A DNA stretch of 55,260 nucleotides from an uncultured Pseudohongiella sp. (lineage in GTDB: Bacteria > Pseudomonadota > Gammaproteobacteria > Pseudomonadales > Pseudohongiellaceae): positions 1 through 55,260 of the forward strand of contig CACAEJ010000012.1 of the NCBI GenBank assembly GCA_902531515.1, in the 5' to 3' direction. This document shows positions 26,897 through 35,256 of this stretch, one piece after another. Under the pieces are notes generated by a model. It was given only the letters and a program-made list of their open reading frames with translations, made no database searches and was not told the origin of the DNA. Every line of letters begins with the position of its first letter. Within the stretch, counting starts at the first letter, position 1. The position numbers were made by a program, and so were the translations under genes.

Positions 26897-28423
26897 ATGA
26901 CCCTGATCCGAAACGAAGATTTGATTCAAAGCGTCGCAGACGCGCTCCAGTATATCTCTTACTATCATCCTATTGATTTCGTTCGAGCAGTGCATCAAGC
27001 TTATGAAAATGAGGAGTCGTCTGCAGCAAAGGATGCTATGGCCCAGATTCTCATTAATTCTCGTATGTGTGCTGAAGGCAAGCGGCCTATTTGCCAGGAC
27101 ACCGGAATAGTAACAGTGTTCCTTAAGGTCGGCATGGATATCCGGTGGGAAGGGGGCTTGTCGGTTAAAGATATGATTAACGAAGGAGTCAGGAGAGCAT
27201 ATCAATTACCAGATAATGTTCTTAGAGCATCGATACTCTCCGATCCAGCAGGTACAAGAAAAAATACAAAAGATAATACCCCAGCAGTAATTCATACGGA
27301 ATTAGTTCCTGGTAACGAAATTGATGTGAAATTAGCCGCGAAAGGGGGCGGATCAGAAAATAAGGCAAAGATGGTGATGCTTAACCCCAGTGACAGTATT
27401 ATCGATTGGGTTGAAGAAACAGTACCCAAAATGGGCGCTGGCTGGTGTCCGCCGGGTATCTTGGGAATAGGCGTTGGTGGGACTGCTGAAAAGGCAGCTG
27501 TGCTAGCAAAAGAATCACTAATGTTGCCGATTGATATCCATGATCTCAGGAAACGAGGTCCTAAGAATCGGGTTGAAGAGCTTCGTATAGAGATAATGGA
27601 TCGCGTAAACAGTTTAGGTATTGGAGCTCAGGGCTTGGGCGGGTTGACTACCGTACTGGACGTCAAAATTTCTGATTATCCTACCCACGCAGCTTCGCTG
27701 CCGGTTGCCATGATTCCAAATTGTGCTGCTACACGCCACGCACACTTTACGCTTGATGGAAGTGGAATAGCGGAATTAGATCCACCTAGTTTGGAGGATT
27801 GGCCGAAAATTGAGTGGGATGTGGGACCCCGAGCTCGAAAAGTGAATCTCAATGAACTGACCTCCGGTGATGTTGCAAATTGGCAACCGGGAGAAACATT
27901 GCTTCTGTCCGGTAGTTTACTTACAGGCAGAGATGCGGCGCACAAAAAACTTCTTAGCATGATCTCGAGTGGCGAAGGTTTGCCGGAAGGCGTTAGTTTT
28001 AACGATAAATTCATCTATTACGTCGGTCCAGTAGACCCTGTTAGGGAGGAAGTAATTGGTCCAGCTGGCCCGACGACTGCAACGAGAATGGACAAATTTA
28101 CGGATGAGCTTCTTGCGGAAACCGGTCTCATAGGGATGATTGGAAAGGCTGAGCGAGGACCCGTTGCGATTGAGGCAATCAAAAAGCATAAGGCAGTTTA
28201 CTTAATGGCAGTGGGAGGCGCTGCGTATCTGGTTTCAAAAGCGATTCGGAAAGCAAAGGTCATAGCATTTGAAGAGTTGGGTATGGAGGCTATTCACGAA
28301 TTTGAAGTAGAAGAAATGCCCGTAACAGTTGCAGTAGATGTGAATGGTGTTTCAGTCCATCAGACAGGACCGGAGCAATGGAAAGCGAAGATAGCAGAAA
28401 ACCGAGCAATCAATGTTACGTAG
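26897..28423 (+). CDS. Fumarate hydratase class I (iron-sulfur)
   Basis: This 508-aa single-chain class I fumarase interconverts fumarate and malate in the TCA cycle and carries an oxygen-sensitive [4Fe-4S] cluster. Conserved parts include RPICQDTGIVTVF, KGGGSENKAKM, GAGWCPPGILGIG, IPNCAATRHAHF and GPTTATRMDKF; the Cys in the first, third or fourth of these are cluster-ligand candidates. The start is placed at ATG 26897, giving the usual MTLIRNEDLIQSVADALQ N-terminus; the frame is open upstream to 26807. The last 8 bases overlap the end of fabY on the other strand. Confidence 0.93.
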   Translation: MTLIRNEDLIQSVADALQYISYYHPIDFVRAVHQAYENEESSAAKDAMAQILINSRMCAEGKRPICQDTGIVTVFLKVGMDIRWEGGLSVKDMINEGVRRAYQLPDNVLRASILSDPAGTRKNTKDNTPAVIHTELVPGNEIDVKLAAKGGGSENKAKMVMLNPSDSIIDWVEETVPKMGAGWCPPGILGIGVGGTAEKAAVLAKESLMLPIDIHDLRKRGPKNRVEELRIEIMDRVNSLGIGAQGLGGLTTVLDVKISDYPTHAASLPVAMIPNCAATRHAHFTLDGSGIAELDPPSLEDWPKIEWDVGPRARKVNLNELTSGDVANWQPGETLLLSGSLLTGRDAAHKKLLSMISSGEGLPEGVSFNDKFIYYVGPVDPVREEVIGPAGPTTATRMDKFTDELLAETGLIGMIGKAERGPVAIEAIKKHKAVYLMAVGGAAYLVSKAIRKAKVIAFEELGMEAIHEFEVEEMPVTVAVDVNGVSVHQTGPEQWKAKIAENRAINVT

Positions 28424-30350
28424 GTTGCTCACACATATCTTTATAGTTATTCTCTATGCTCAAAGAGATGTCTTTATTGACATCCTCGATAGAAATTGAA
28501 CTTTCGTTCATTGAAATTGATTCGCTACCTAAGACATTATTGTCGAATTTATAAATAACATTATTTTTACCTTCGGAAGTAATGCTATCGTAATTAGCAG
28601 TTGCTTCTTTTATTTTTTCATTCTTTCGATAATAGTTCTTAAGAGTTTCTTTTCCGTATCGCTTCTCTAACATTTTTTTCGTAATGTGAGGTGCTAAGAT
28701 AGAGGCGCTTGCATTATTGCCTCCAAACCCTTTTGAATTTATGATCGTTGCATCGATATTCTCGCCACCTATATCGCGATGCTCTGTTAAAAATTCGAGA
28801 CGATCACAGGTGACGTCATCAGCAATTACGCCATTAATCGTAAGAATCCCGGGAATTATACCGTGATGGAAAACACCGAGCGTTGAAGCCATTTGGTCTC
28901 CAGCCGATGTAGAAACAGAGTGGCCTACGTAGGATTTGACTGCTGTTATGGGCCAGCTGTCGACTTGGAAAGTTTCTGCAACCTTACTGAGTATACTAGA
29001 TTCAGTTGTTCTGTTTTGAGGTGTCCCTGTTCCATGAGCTTGAATATAGGATCTTTGCTTAAGTCCATCCTCTCCGATTATATTACGTGTGGCAGCGGCC
29101 GCCTTAGCCATAGAGATATAATTACCGAGACCAGGACTCGTAATAGATTTCTTATAGCCGTCAGCGGCGATAAACACTTCATTGACTGATCCTAAAATAT
29201 TTGCACCTAAATCTAAGGCTAACTTTTCGTCAAAAAGTACAATGTATTGCGCTGACTCTCCCAAAGTGAAGCCAGTATTATTTGAAAAAGGTCGACAAGC
29301 TCGGCGATGGTCAATCTCTTGATCAACAGATAATTTGTCTAACTTGCGCAGTGAGTCATCGTCGGCTAACGCGTTCATCGTGACGAAACCATCGATGGAC
29401 TCTGGGAAAATAGGTGCTTCAGACGTGCCCACGATGACTACGCGATGACTACCAGATTGGATATCTCGTACAGCATGACGCAAGTTATAGAGAAATGTTG
29501 CACAGGCTGCTACGCTAGTGCCGTTAGATCCCAAGTTCCCTAGCAAATACGCGTTTATAAAATCGCCAGGCATCTCCGCGTAACCCAGAGGCATCTGTTT
29601 TGCGGTGACTTTTCTACCAAGTATTTTTGCTTGCAGCAGTCCGCCGAACCCATTGTAATCAAGCTGGCCCATTGCGCTTCCTGCATACACACCAATTTGA
29701 TCTGGGTGAACGTGCTTATGGACCAAATCCCACTCTACTCCCAAAGAGTTAATGGCATCTGATGCCGCATACACCGTCATCTGTAGCGTGCGAGGGTGAT
29801 TGCGAGATTGATAGAGGAGTGCAGGATTAAAACCGGTTGGAAGTTGTCCGGCGCTGTTCACTTTTGTTTTTTCAAATTGGTCAACAAGGATGTCAAAATT
29901 ATCTTCAGCTAGGACGCTTACCATGTCTGGATCAGTAGGGGAGTCTTTGATTTTCCAACCGGGAGGAATAGTTCCTGGGATTTGCTTTCGGTGGAGATCA
30001 AACTTAAGTCCCATTTCTTGACCGGGGGCAATAGTCATCCTGCTATGGAAATGAACTTTTTGAGGGTCAAATAGATTTGTTTCCAGCTTCCTGATAAGGG
30101 TTTGGCTTAACAACTCTTGGACTATTGATTTTAGGTAGGTGTCAGCTTTAACTGGGTCTCCTGATCCATTTAGCCATTGGCCGTCTTGTTTGGAAATTTT
30201 TCCCATTAGACTCGCTAAAGCCAGCTGAGTTTCAAGTTTTTCTGTCTCATTGAGACAATCGAAAATCATTCTTCTATAGCTGTGGTTGCCTGACGAGCGA
30301 CCTGCAGCGTTTATTCCGCCTAAACCAGTAATAACAGGTAAATTAGTCAT
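28416..30350 (-). CDS. fabY: Beta-ketoacyl-ACP synthase FabY
   Basis: This 644-aa condensing enzyme matches FabY, the synthase that in Pseudomonas aeruginosa makes acetoacetyl-ACP to start fatty acid synthesis. The N-terminal 180 residues are a FabY-specific extension. The thiolase-fold active site is complete: C283 in SVAACATF, H439 in QAHGTGTP, and K472/H477 in KSYVGHSVS. The C-terminal 60 residues are polar and variable, beyond the usual end of about 634. There is no fabH in this window. It is a lone leftward gene, and its stop overlaps the fumarase end. Confidence 0.9.
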   Translation of the reverse strand: MTNLPVITGLGGINAAGRSSGNHSYRRMIFDCLNETEKLETQLALASLMGKISKQDGQWLNGSGDPVKADTYLKSIVQELLSQTLIRKLETNLFDPQKVHFHSRMTIAPGQEMGLKFDLHRKQIPGTIPPGWKIKDSPTDPDMVSVLAEDNFDILVDQFEKTKVNSAGQLPTGFNPALLYQSRNHPRTLQMTVYAASDAINSLGVEWDLVHKHVHPDQIGVYAGSAMGQLDYNGFGGLLQAKILGRKVTAKQMPLGYAEMPGDFINAYLLGNLGSNGTSVAACATFLYNLRHAVRDIQSGSHRVVIVGTSEAPIFPESIDGFVTMNALADDDSLRKLDKLSVDQEIDHRRACRPFSNNTGFTLGESAQYIVLFDEKLALDLGANILGSVNEVFIAADGYKKSITSPGLGNYISMAKAAAATRNIIGEDGLKQRSYIQAHGTGTPQNRTTESSILSKVAETFQVDSWPITAVKSYVGHSVSTSAGDQMASTLGVFHHGIIPGILTINGVIADDVTCDRLEFLTEHRDIGGENIDATIINSKGFGGNNASASILAPHITKKMLEKRYGKETLKNYYRKNEKIKEATANYDSITSEGKNNVIYKFDNNVLGSESISMNESSISIEDVNKDISLSIENNYKDMCEQPT

Positions 30351-30431
30351 GCCTGAAAAAAGTCATTCCCTTGAGGTTGATTTTCACTTAGGAAAGTTTG
30401 ATAAGTAATTCAATTATTTTGTTAGTACTAT

Positions 30432-30453
30432 TAGACCTCAAATAGACCTCAAA
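30432..30453 (+). repeat. Tandem duplication of an 11-base unit
   Basis: TAGACCTCAAA is repeated exactly twice in a row about 80 bases upstream of fabY and 60 bases before the M15 peptidase gene. This may be replication slippage in the shared promoter region or two contiguous half-sites one helical turn apart. Confidence 0.7.
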
Positions 30454-30512
30454 TGCGATCCTTTAGCCATATCAGTTTGAGAATATAGGCTGGCTGTTGT
30501 ACTTATTCCGTC

Positions 30513-31121
30513 TTGCAAGTCTGTCTTCAGACACATAGCATTAAAACCTGGCTAATAACTGAAGAGCGATGCATAGTAAAAGTGAGGGTTTCTAATTCCT
30601 ACAAAGAGTTACTAAAAAAACTGCATGCATCTTTGGGTATTCCTGAGGAATATCTGGAGCAATGTGAGCAACCTCTATGCTTGCAGCCAAATAAGTTAGT
30701 GGATACTGAGCCTGACTATTACGGCAGGCCCCAGCGTCTGACACCTCAAACTTTCGATTCTTGGTCCAGAATGAAGAAGACAGCGGCTAAGGATGGTGCT
30801 TTTTTTTTTCTGATATCGGCGTTCAGGGACCCGCAATATCAGCATGATTTAATTGCTCGAAAAATTGAGCAGGGGACTCCGTTAAAAGAAATTTTGCAGG
30901 TTAATGCGGCGCCTGGTTTCAGCGAACATCACACCGGTAGGGCTGTCGATATCGGAACACACGATTGCGAGGCCCTTGAAGAAGTGTTTGATAAAACTGC
31001 TGCCTTTGAGTGGCTTCAAGAAAATGCAAAGAGTTTCGGTTTCTCAATGAGTTATCCTCCGGATAATACTGCTGGTTTTTCCTATGAACCTTGGCACTGG
31101 TGCTTTAAAGGTACTGGATAA
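30513..31121 (+). CDS. M15-family D-Ala-D-Ala carboxypeptidase-like protein (VanY/DacY-like)
   Basis: This protein of up to 202 aa has the M15 zinc peptidase signature: FLISAFRDPQYQ, then SEHHTGRAVD (137-146, with the His and Asp ligands) and EPWHW near the end with the third His. M15B enzymes trim the terminal D-Ala or L-Ala of wall peptides. There is no signal peptide or membrane anchor, so it would act in the cytoplasm unless exported another way; a cytosolic LD- or DD-carboxypeptidase in muropeptide recycling would fit. The start is uncertain: TTG 30513 or GTG 30582; neither has a good ribosome site. Confidence 0.78.
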   Translation: MQVCLQTHSIKTWLITEERCIVKVRVSNSYKELLKKLHASLGIPEEYLEQCEQPLCLQPNKLVDTEPDYYGRPQRLTPQTFDSWSRMKKTAAKDGAFFFLISAFRDPQYQHDLIARKIEQGTPLKEILQVNAAPGFSEHHTGRAVDIGTHDCEALEEVFDKTAAFEWLQENAKSFGFSMSYPPDNTAGFSYEPWHWCFKGTG

Positions 31122-31411
31122 ACTGGGTAAATTATAAATTTAGACTTTTGTTTAAGAACGAGTTAGGATTTATATGGGCGCAATTAAACAGGGGCTCTCG
31201 ACATAGACAAGCTCATACTCTATTCCGCAGTTTCTTCGTTTTCGGATACTTCCGTATTCTCGACCTCACTCACCAATTTTCCTAGACCATCAAAGAATCA
31301 ATTAAGTAACTTGTCTGTTGCACGGAAGCTTTTAGCTCGTGACGTATTTCAAAGGAGAAGCCTTACTAGGTCGTAAAAACAAATTAAAAAATTAGTAGGA
31401 GATTTAATTCT
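31122..31411. other. Intergenic region without recognised feature
   Basis: About 290 bases between the M15 peptidase gene and the hibernation-factor gene. I find no credible coding frame, tRNA or clear terminator. TAGGAG just before 31412 is the ribosome site of the next gene. A 24-codon leftward frame (31220-31297) has no credible start. Confidence 0.5.
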
Positions 31412-31777
31412 ATGAATAATGAATTCCAAGTGATGTTTCATAATATTGATCAGACAACGGCTCTGACCCAAGCGGTACAAAAGAGAATTCATAAGTTAAC
31501 ACGTTACTGCGATCAAATTTTAAAAGGTCGCGTTGTTTTGGATTCTCCTCACAACAATCATCACAAAGGAAAAGTATACTCAGTTGGTATAGAGATTCAC
31601 GCTCCGTCAGGAGAAATCAGGGTTCATCAGGAGCAACATGACAATCATGCTCACGAGGATTTATATGTGACCATTAGAGATGCCTTTAATATTGCTGAAA
31701 GACAGTTGAAGGCAGTGAGTAAGAAACATAGAATTATTCCCCCGCATAAAGGCGGAATCGGTGTTAAAGCAGCATAA
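31412..31777 (+). CDS. Ribosome hibernation promoting factor / RaiA family protein
   Basis: This 121-aa protein matches the short HPF/RaiA fold: beta-alpha-beta with QVMFHNIDQTTALTQAVQKRIHKL, and the C-terminal HAHEDLYVTIRDAFNIAERQL typical of the S30AE family. Such proteins bind the decoding site of the 30S subunit and stall or store ribosomes in stress. A long HPF dimerisation domain is absent. It does not sit beside rpoN or ptsN as true Hpf often does, so it is a second-type homologue. TAGGAG lies upstream. A DUF1244 gene follows after 14 bases. Confidence 0.85.
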   Translation: MNNEFQVMFHNIDQTTALTQAVQKRIHKLTRYCDQILKGRVVLDSPHNNHHKGKVYSVGIEIHAPSGEIRVHQEQHDNHAHEDLYVTIRDAFNIAERQLKAVSKKHRIIPPHKGGIGVKAA

Positions 31778-31791
31778 GTAAGGACATAGTC

Positions 31792-32082
31792 ATGAATGAA
31801 GAAGAGCGCATAAAGATTGAAGCGGCTACATTTCGGAGGCTTCTAGACCATTTGGATAGTCACAAAGAGGTGCAGAATATAGATCTTATGAATTTGGCGA
31901 TGTTTTGCCGTAATTGCTTGTCAAAGTGGTATAGCGCTGAAGCAAAAGAAAGAGGGCATGAAATAGACTATGAAAATGCGCGAGAGATTGTTTATGGTAT
32001 TCCATATTCTGAATGGAAAAGCAAATATCAGAAAGAGGCTACCACTGAGCAGTTGGATAAATTCAAAGAACAATCACACTGA
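31792..32082 (+). CDS. DUF1244 family protein
   Basis: This 96-aa protein belongs to the DUF1244 family, a small all-helical fold found across alpha- and gammaproteobacteria. The signature is AMFCRNCLSKWY, with a C-x-x-C pair, then IDYENAREIVYGIPYSEWK. The biochemical role is not established to my knowledge. It lies between the hibernation-factor gene and a small unknown gene, with 14- and 20-base gaps, so the three are probably one transcript. Confidence 0.88.
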   Translation: MNEEERIKIEAATFRRLLDHLDSHKEVQNIDLMNLAMFCRNCLSKWYSAEAKERGHEIDYENAREIVYGIPYSEWKSKYQKEATTEQLDKFKEQSH

Positions 32083-32102
32083 TCGTGCTGGGGTAAAAGG
32101 AA

Positions 32103-32447
32103 TTGGATTTCTGTAATTTAAGAACTGAAGAAATTCTCAGCATTGTTGAACCCATTAAACAGAATTGCTTAGATGGTTCAAACGAAGACAGTTACGAAAA
32201 GCATACATTGAATTTCACGGAAAGAATGAAGAGGATAGTGACACCTTATGAGCTGAAAAGGCAGCTTTCTAGCGAGCCGCGTATTTATTTTCGGGAAAGA
32301 CAATTTATAGCGTTATTCAGAAGAGTTGATGCCATTGCTGTAGTGTGGAAGCAAAGTATCTCATCATGTGATGATGAATTGATTAATCAAGCAATTTTTA
32401 AAGAAGAGGAAGGGAAAATTCTTATAGACCACTGCATGATCTGCTAA
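32103..32447 (+). CDS. Hypothetical protein, TTG start likely
   Basis: This 114-aa protein has no signal peptide or membrane span, a basic middle (MKRIVTPYELKRQL) and a CMIC C-terminus. I do not recognise a family. In-frame stops rule out any start before TTG 32103; AAAAGG lies just before that codon at an unusually short distance. A later ATG at 32226 would remove the first 41 residues. Reading-frame length and the tight spacing after DUF1244 support it as a real gene. Confidence 0.6.
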   Translation: MDFCNLRTEEILSIVEPIKQNCLDGSNEDSYEKHTLNFTERMKRIVTPYELKRQLSSEPRIYFRERQFIALFRRVDAIAVVWKQSISSCDDELINQAIFKEEEGKILIDHCMIC

Positions 32448-32459
32448 ATCGGGTTTTCT

Positions 32460-32963
32460 TCAACGGTTCAAGTATTCAACTTTGGTTAATTGATAACTCA
32501 ATTTGCCTTGAGGTGATTGAATATTAATTTTGGAGCCGACTTTTTTCCCTAAAACAGCTTTGCCAAGCGGAGAGTCGATACTGATGTAACTTTTTCCTGG
32601 ATTAATCTCATCGGGTCCTACTAGTCGATATTTTGATTTATCTCCCTCGTTACTCTCAACAGAAATAAAGCAGCCAAAATAGGCTTTGGTTTTATCTGGC
32701 GGTACTTGCGAAACGACTTTTAGTTCTTCGAGTCTCTTTGTAAGGTAGCGCACTCGCCGATCGATTTCACGCAAGCGCTTTTTTCCATAGATATATTCCG
32801 CATTTTCAGAGCGATCGCCGAGCGCGGCAGCCTCTGAGACTTGTTGAGTGACCTTTGGTCGCTCAATTTTCCAGAGCTGGTTGAGTTCTTCTTTTAGGAG
32901 TAGCTCACCCTCTCTAGTGATATATTTTGATCCGGATTTTGGTGGCGGTCTATAGCGCGTCAT
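32460..32963 (-). CDS. greB: Transcription elongation factor GreB
   Basis: GreB inserts a coiled coil into the secondary channel of RNA polymerase and stimulates cleavage of backtracked RNA. The N-terminal coiled coil carries the catalytic acidic tip in SEAAALGDRSENAEY. MTRYRPPPKSGSKYITREG is the GreB-type N-terminus, and the C-terminal FKBP-like domain is complete (167 aa). The ATG at 32963 overlaps the dinB stop by 4 bases (ATGA), so it is coupled to dinB. A longer frame to 32996 adds residues inside dinB and is unlikely. Confidence 0.95.
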   Translation of the reverse strand: MTRYRPPPKSGSKYITREGELLLKEELNQLWKIERPKVTQQVSEAAALGDRSENAEYIYGKKRLREIDRRVRYLTKRLEELKVVSQVPPDKTKAYFGCFISVESNEGDKSKYRLVGPDEINPGKSYISIDSPLGKAVLGKKVGSKINIQSPQGKLSYQLTKVEYLNR

Positions 32964-34060
32964 CTTTGGCCTTGCTGTCCATCCAAAGTTAAACATAGTT
33001 GATTCTGATCAGCATTCTGACCTTCCTGAGACAGCTTAGGTTCCAATCTCACACCGATGCCAAGTAATCTGACGGGTCTCTCGCGTCTTGCATACCCTTC
33101 CTCAAATAATTCTTGGAAAATCTGTGGATTCACAGATGGTGAAATTGTTTCGGCCGTTGTTTGAATAAAGTCACTAAACTTTATCTTAACGACCTGTTTA
33201 GTTATTCGGTAGTTTTTTTCTATTTTTCCAAGACGTGTATCTAGTTGCTTCATGAGTTCAGGAAGCTTTTTTAAGCAGCCTTCTAGACCAACTATATCTT
33301 GACTAAAGGTTATTTCTACACTCAACGATTTTCTGATTCGCTCTGTTTTCACAGGGCGATCATCGATGCCTTGAGCAAGCAAATACAATCGCTCACCTGA
33401 ACTGCCAAATTTATCCTGTAACTCCTCCTCTGGCAGGTCTCGGAGATCGCCGCAGGTCTGGACCCCTAAAGAATGCATCTTGCTTGCCGTCACTTTGCCG
33501 ACACCGTGTAGTTTTTTAACAGGAAGGTTTTTTACAAATGCGTCAACTTCTGCGGGCTTTATAACAAATTGCCCGTTAGGTTTGTTCCAATCGCTGGCGA
33601 TTTTCGCAAGAAATTTGTTTGGGGCGATCCCTGCCGAAATCGTAATGCCCACAGTTTTCTTGACATTCTTACGAATGTCCTCAGCGATTCGGGTCGCGCT
33701 ACCTTCAAACAGGTTGCAATCAGACACGTCTAAAAACGCCTCATCTAAAGAGAGCGGCTCAATAATACTGGTATAACGTTCGAATATTTCGTGGATGAGA
33801 GCTGAAGCCTCTCGGTATTTTTCCATATCGGGGCGGACAATAATCAGCTCTGGACAGCGATTCCTCGCCATGGCTGAAGCCATGGCAGAATGGATCCCAT
33901 ATCTGCGAGCCTCGTAATTACATGTCGCCACGACTCCACGCCGTGTTGGGGATCCACCAACAGCGATGGGTTTTCCAACTAAGCTAGGATTGTCTCGCAT
34001 TTCTATAGACGCGTAAAAACAATCACAATCGCAATGTATAATTTTTCTTAAGGTGTGCAT
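32960..34060 (-). CDS. dinB: DNA polymerase IV (Y-family)
   Basis: DinB is an error-prone translesion polymerase. The Y-family motifs are present: HCDCDCFYASIEMRDNP with the metal-binding Asp, YEARRYGIHSAM, and SLDEAFLDVSD with the catalytic Asp-Glu. The thumb and little-finger domains follow to 366 aa. ATG 34060 has AAAGGG upstream; a GTG at 34066 is less likely. I see no SOS (LexA) box in the 80 bases upstream. greB overlaps its 3' end. Confidence 0.95.
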   Translation of the reverse strand: MHTLRKIIHCDCDCFYASIEMRDNPSLVGKPIAVGGSPTRRGVVATCNYEARRYGIHSAMASAMARNRCPELIIVRPDMEKYREASALIHEIFERYTSIIEPLSLDEAFLDVSDCNLFEGSATRIAEDIRKNVKKTVGITISAGIAPNKFLAKIASDWNKPNGQFVIKPAEVDAFVKNLPVKKLHGVGKVTASKMHSLGVQTCGDLRDLPEEELQDKFGSSGERLYLLAQGIDDRPVKTERIRKSLSVEITFSQDIVGLEGCLKKLPELMKQLDTRLGKIEKNYRITKQVVKIKFSDFIQTTAETISPSVNPQIFQELFEEGYARRERPVRLLGIGVRLEPKLSQEGQNADQNQLCLTLDGQQGQR

Positions 34061-34145
34061 TGCCACCCTTTCGAAGGCTTCTTTAAATATATGCGTCCTG
34101 ATTCTGGGCTAGATTTGGCCTCTTATAGAGTTCAGAGCGACCAGA

Positions 34146-35234
34146 TCAGCCTTTTGTTCTTTCAAATTCGCTCATGAAATTCACAAGCGCCTCACAACCG
34201 GCCATTGGCATTGCATTATATATAGATGCTCTGGCTCCGCCCACAGCTCTGTGACCTTTCAGCGCATACAACTCAGCTTTGAGAGCATCTTCTAGAAAAT
34301 CACTTAATAGATCATTCTCGGTGATGTTAAATGTAACGTTCATAATTGAACGGTGATCTGGATGAGCAGTCCCGCTATAGAAGTCTGACTTGTCGATAAA
34401 GTTATAGACGTGCGAAGCTTTCGAATCATTTTTCTGTTCTATTTTTTGTACACCACCTTGCTCATGTAACCAATCTAGGACAAGAGACATCATATAAATC
34501 GCAAAAGTATTATTGGTGTTTGCGAGTGAGTGTTGCTCTTCGTATATCTTATAGTTCAGTAACATTGGTGTTTCATGCAAGGCATGATCGAGAAGGTCTT
34601 CTCTGATTATTACCAAAGCCAGGCCCGCGGGCCCCAAATTTTTCTGTAATCCAGCAAATATGACCCCAAATTGGGACACGTCAATTTCCCTTGATAAAAA
34701 CTCAGAGGTCATATCTGCGACAAGAGGCACATCTCCAGTATCAGGGAAGCTATGCCACCGGGTCCCGTACAATGTATTGTTGCTAGTGATATAGGCATAA
34801 GAAGATTCAAGATCTAAGGTGGCAGTATTCCATTCAGGTATCCGGTCAAAGTTGGTATCTTCACTACTTGCAATATTAATGCAGTTTCCGTAGCGAGCTG
34901 CCTCTTTGCTTGCTTTTACTGCCCAATTGCCTGTCAATACAAATGTCGCTTTTCTGGCAGGTTTAAAGTTTATTAAGTTGAGGGGTACCGCCGAGAACTG
35001 CATCTGCGCGCCACCATGTACGTATAGAATTTTATAATTGTTAGGTATGTTAGCCAGTTCTCTCAACATGGAATCACAATGATTGATGATTTCATCAAAC
35101 TCAGGTGAACGATGGCTAATTTCAATAACCGATGCGCCCATATTTTTATAGTTCAAAAATTCTTTCTGTGCTTTTTCCATTACTTCAGTAGGCAACATCG
35201 CTGGACCGGCACCAAAGTTAAATATACGATTCAT
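34146..35234 (-). CDS. serC: Phosphoserine aminotransferase
   Basis: SerC converts 3-phosphohydroxypyruvate to phosphoserine with PLP, and serves pyridoxal synthesis too. Conserved parts are FNFGAGPAMLP at the start, VHGGAQMQF, the PLP lysine in FAGLQKNLGPAG, and GGARASIYNAMP near the end. The length is 362 aa. It lies 22 bases after serA in the same direction; AGGAA precedes the ATG. The pair forms the first two steps of serine synthesis. serB is not here. Confidence 0.97.
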   Translation of the reverse strand: MNRIFNFGAGPAMLPTEVMEKAQKEFLNYKNMGASVIEISHRSPEFDEIINHCDSMLRELANIPNNYKILYVHGGAQMQFSAVPLNLINFKPARKATFVLTGNWAVKASKEAARYGNCINIASSEDTNFDRIPEWNTATLDLESSYAYITSNNTLYGTRWHSFPDTGDVPLVADMTSEFLSREIDVSQFGVIFAGLQKNLGPAGLALVIIREDLLDHALHETPMLLNYKIYEEQHSLANTNNTFAIYMMSLVLDWLHEQGGVQKIEQKNDSKASHVYNFIDKSDFYSGTAHPDHRSIMNVTFNITENDLLSDFLEDALKAELYALKGHRAVGGARASIYNAMPMAGCEALVNFMSEFERTKG

Positions 35235-35256
35235 GAATGCTTGTTTCCTCTGTTGT

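Noticed and set aside
31220..31297. A 24-codon leftward frame ending LGKLVSEVENTEVSENEETAE
   Set aside because: It looks like an acidic C-terminal tail, but it is bounded by a stop just upstream and has no start with a ribosome site; too short to call a gene remnant.
34061..34145. SOS (LexA) box upstream of dinB
   Set aside because: No CTGT-N8-ACAG-like match is present in the gap.
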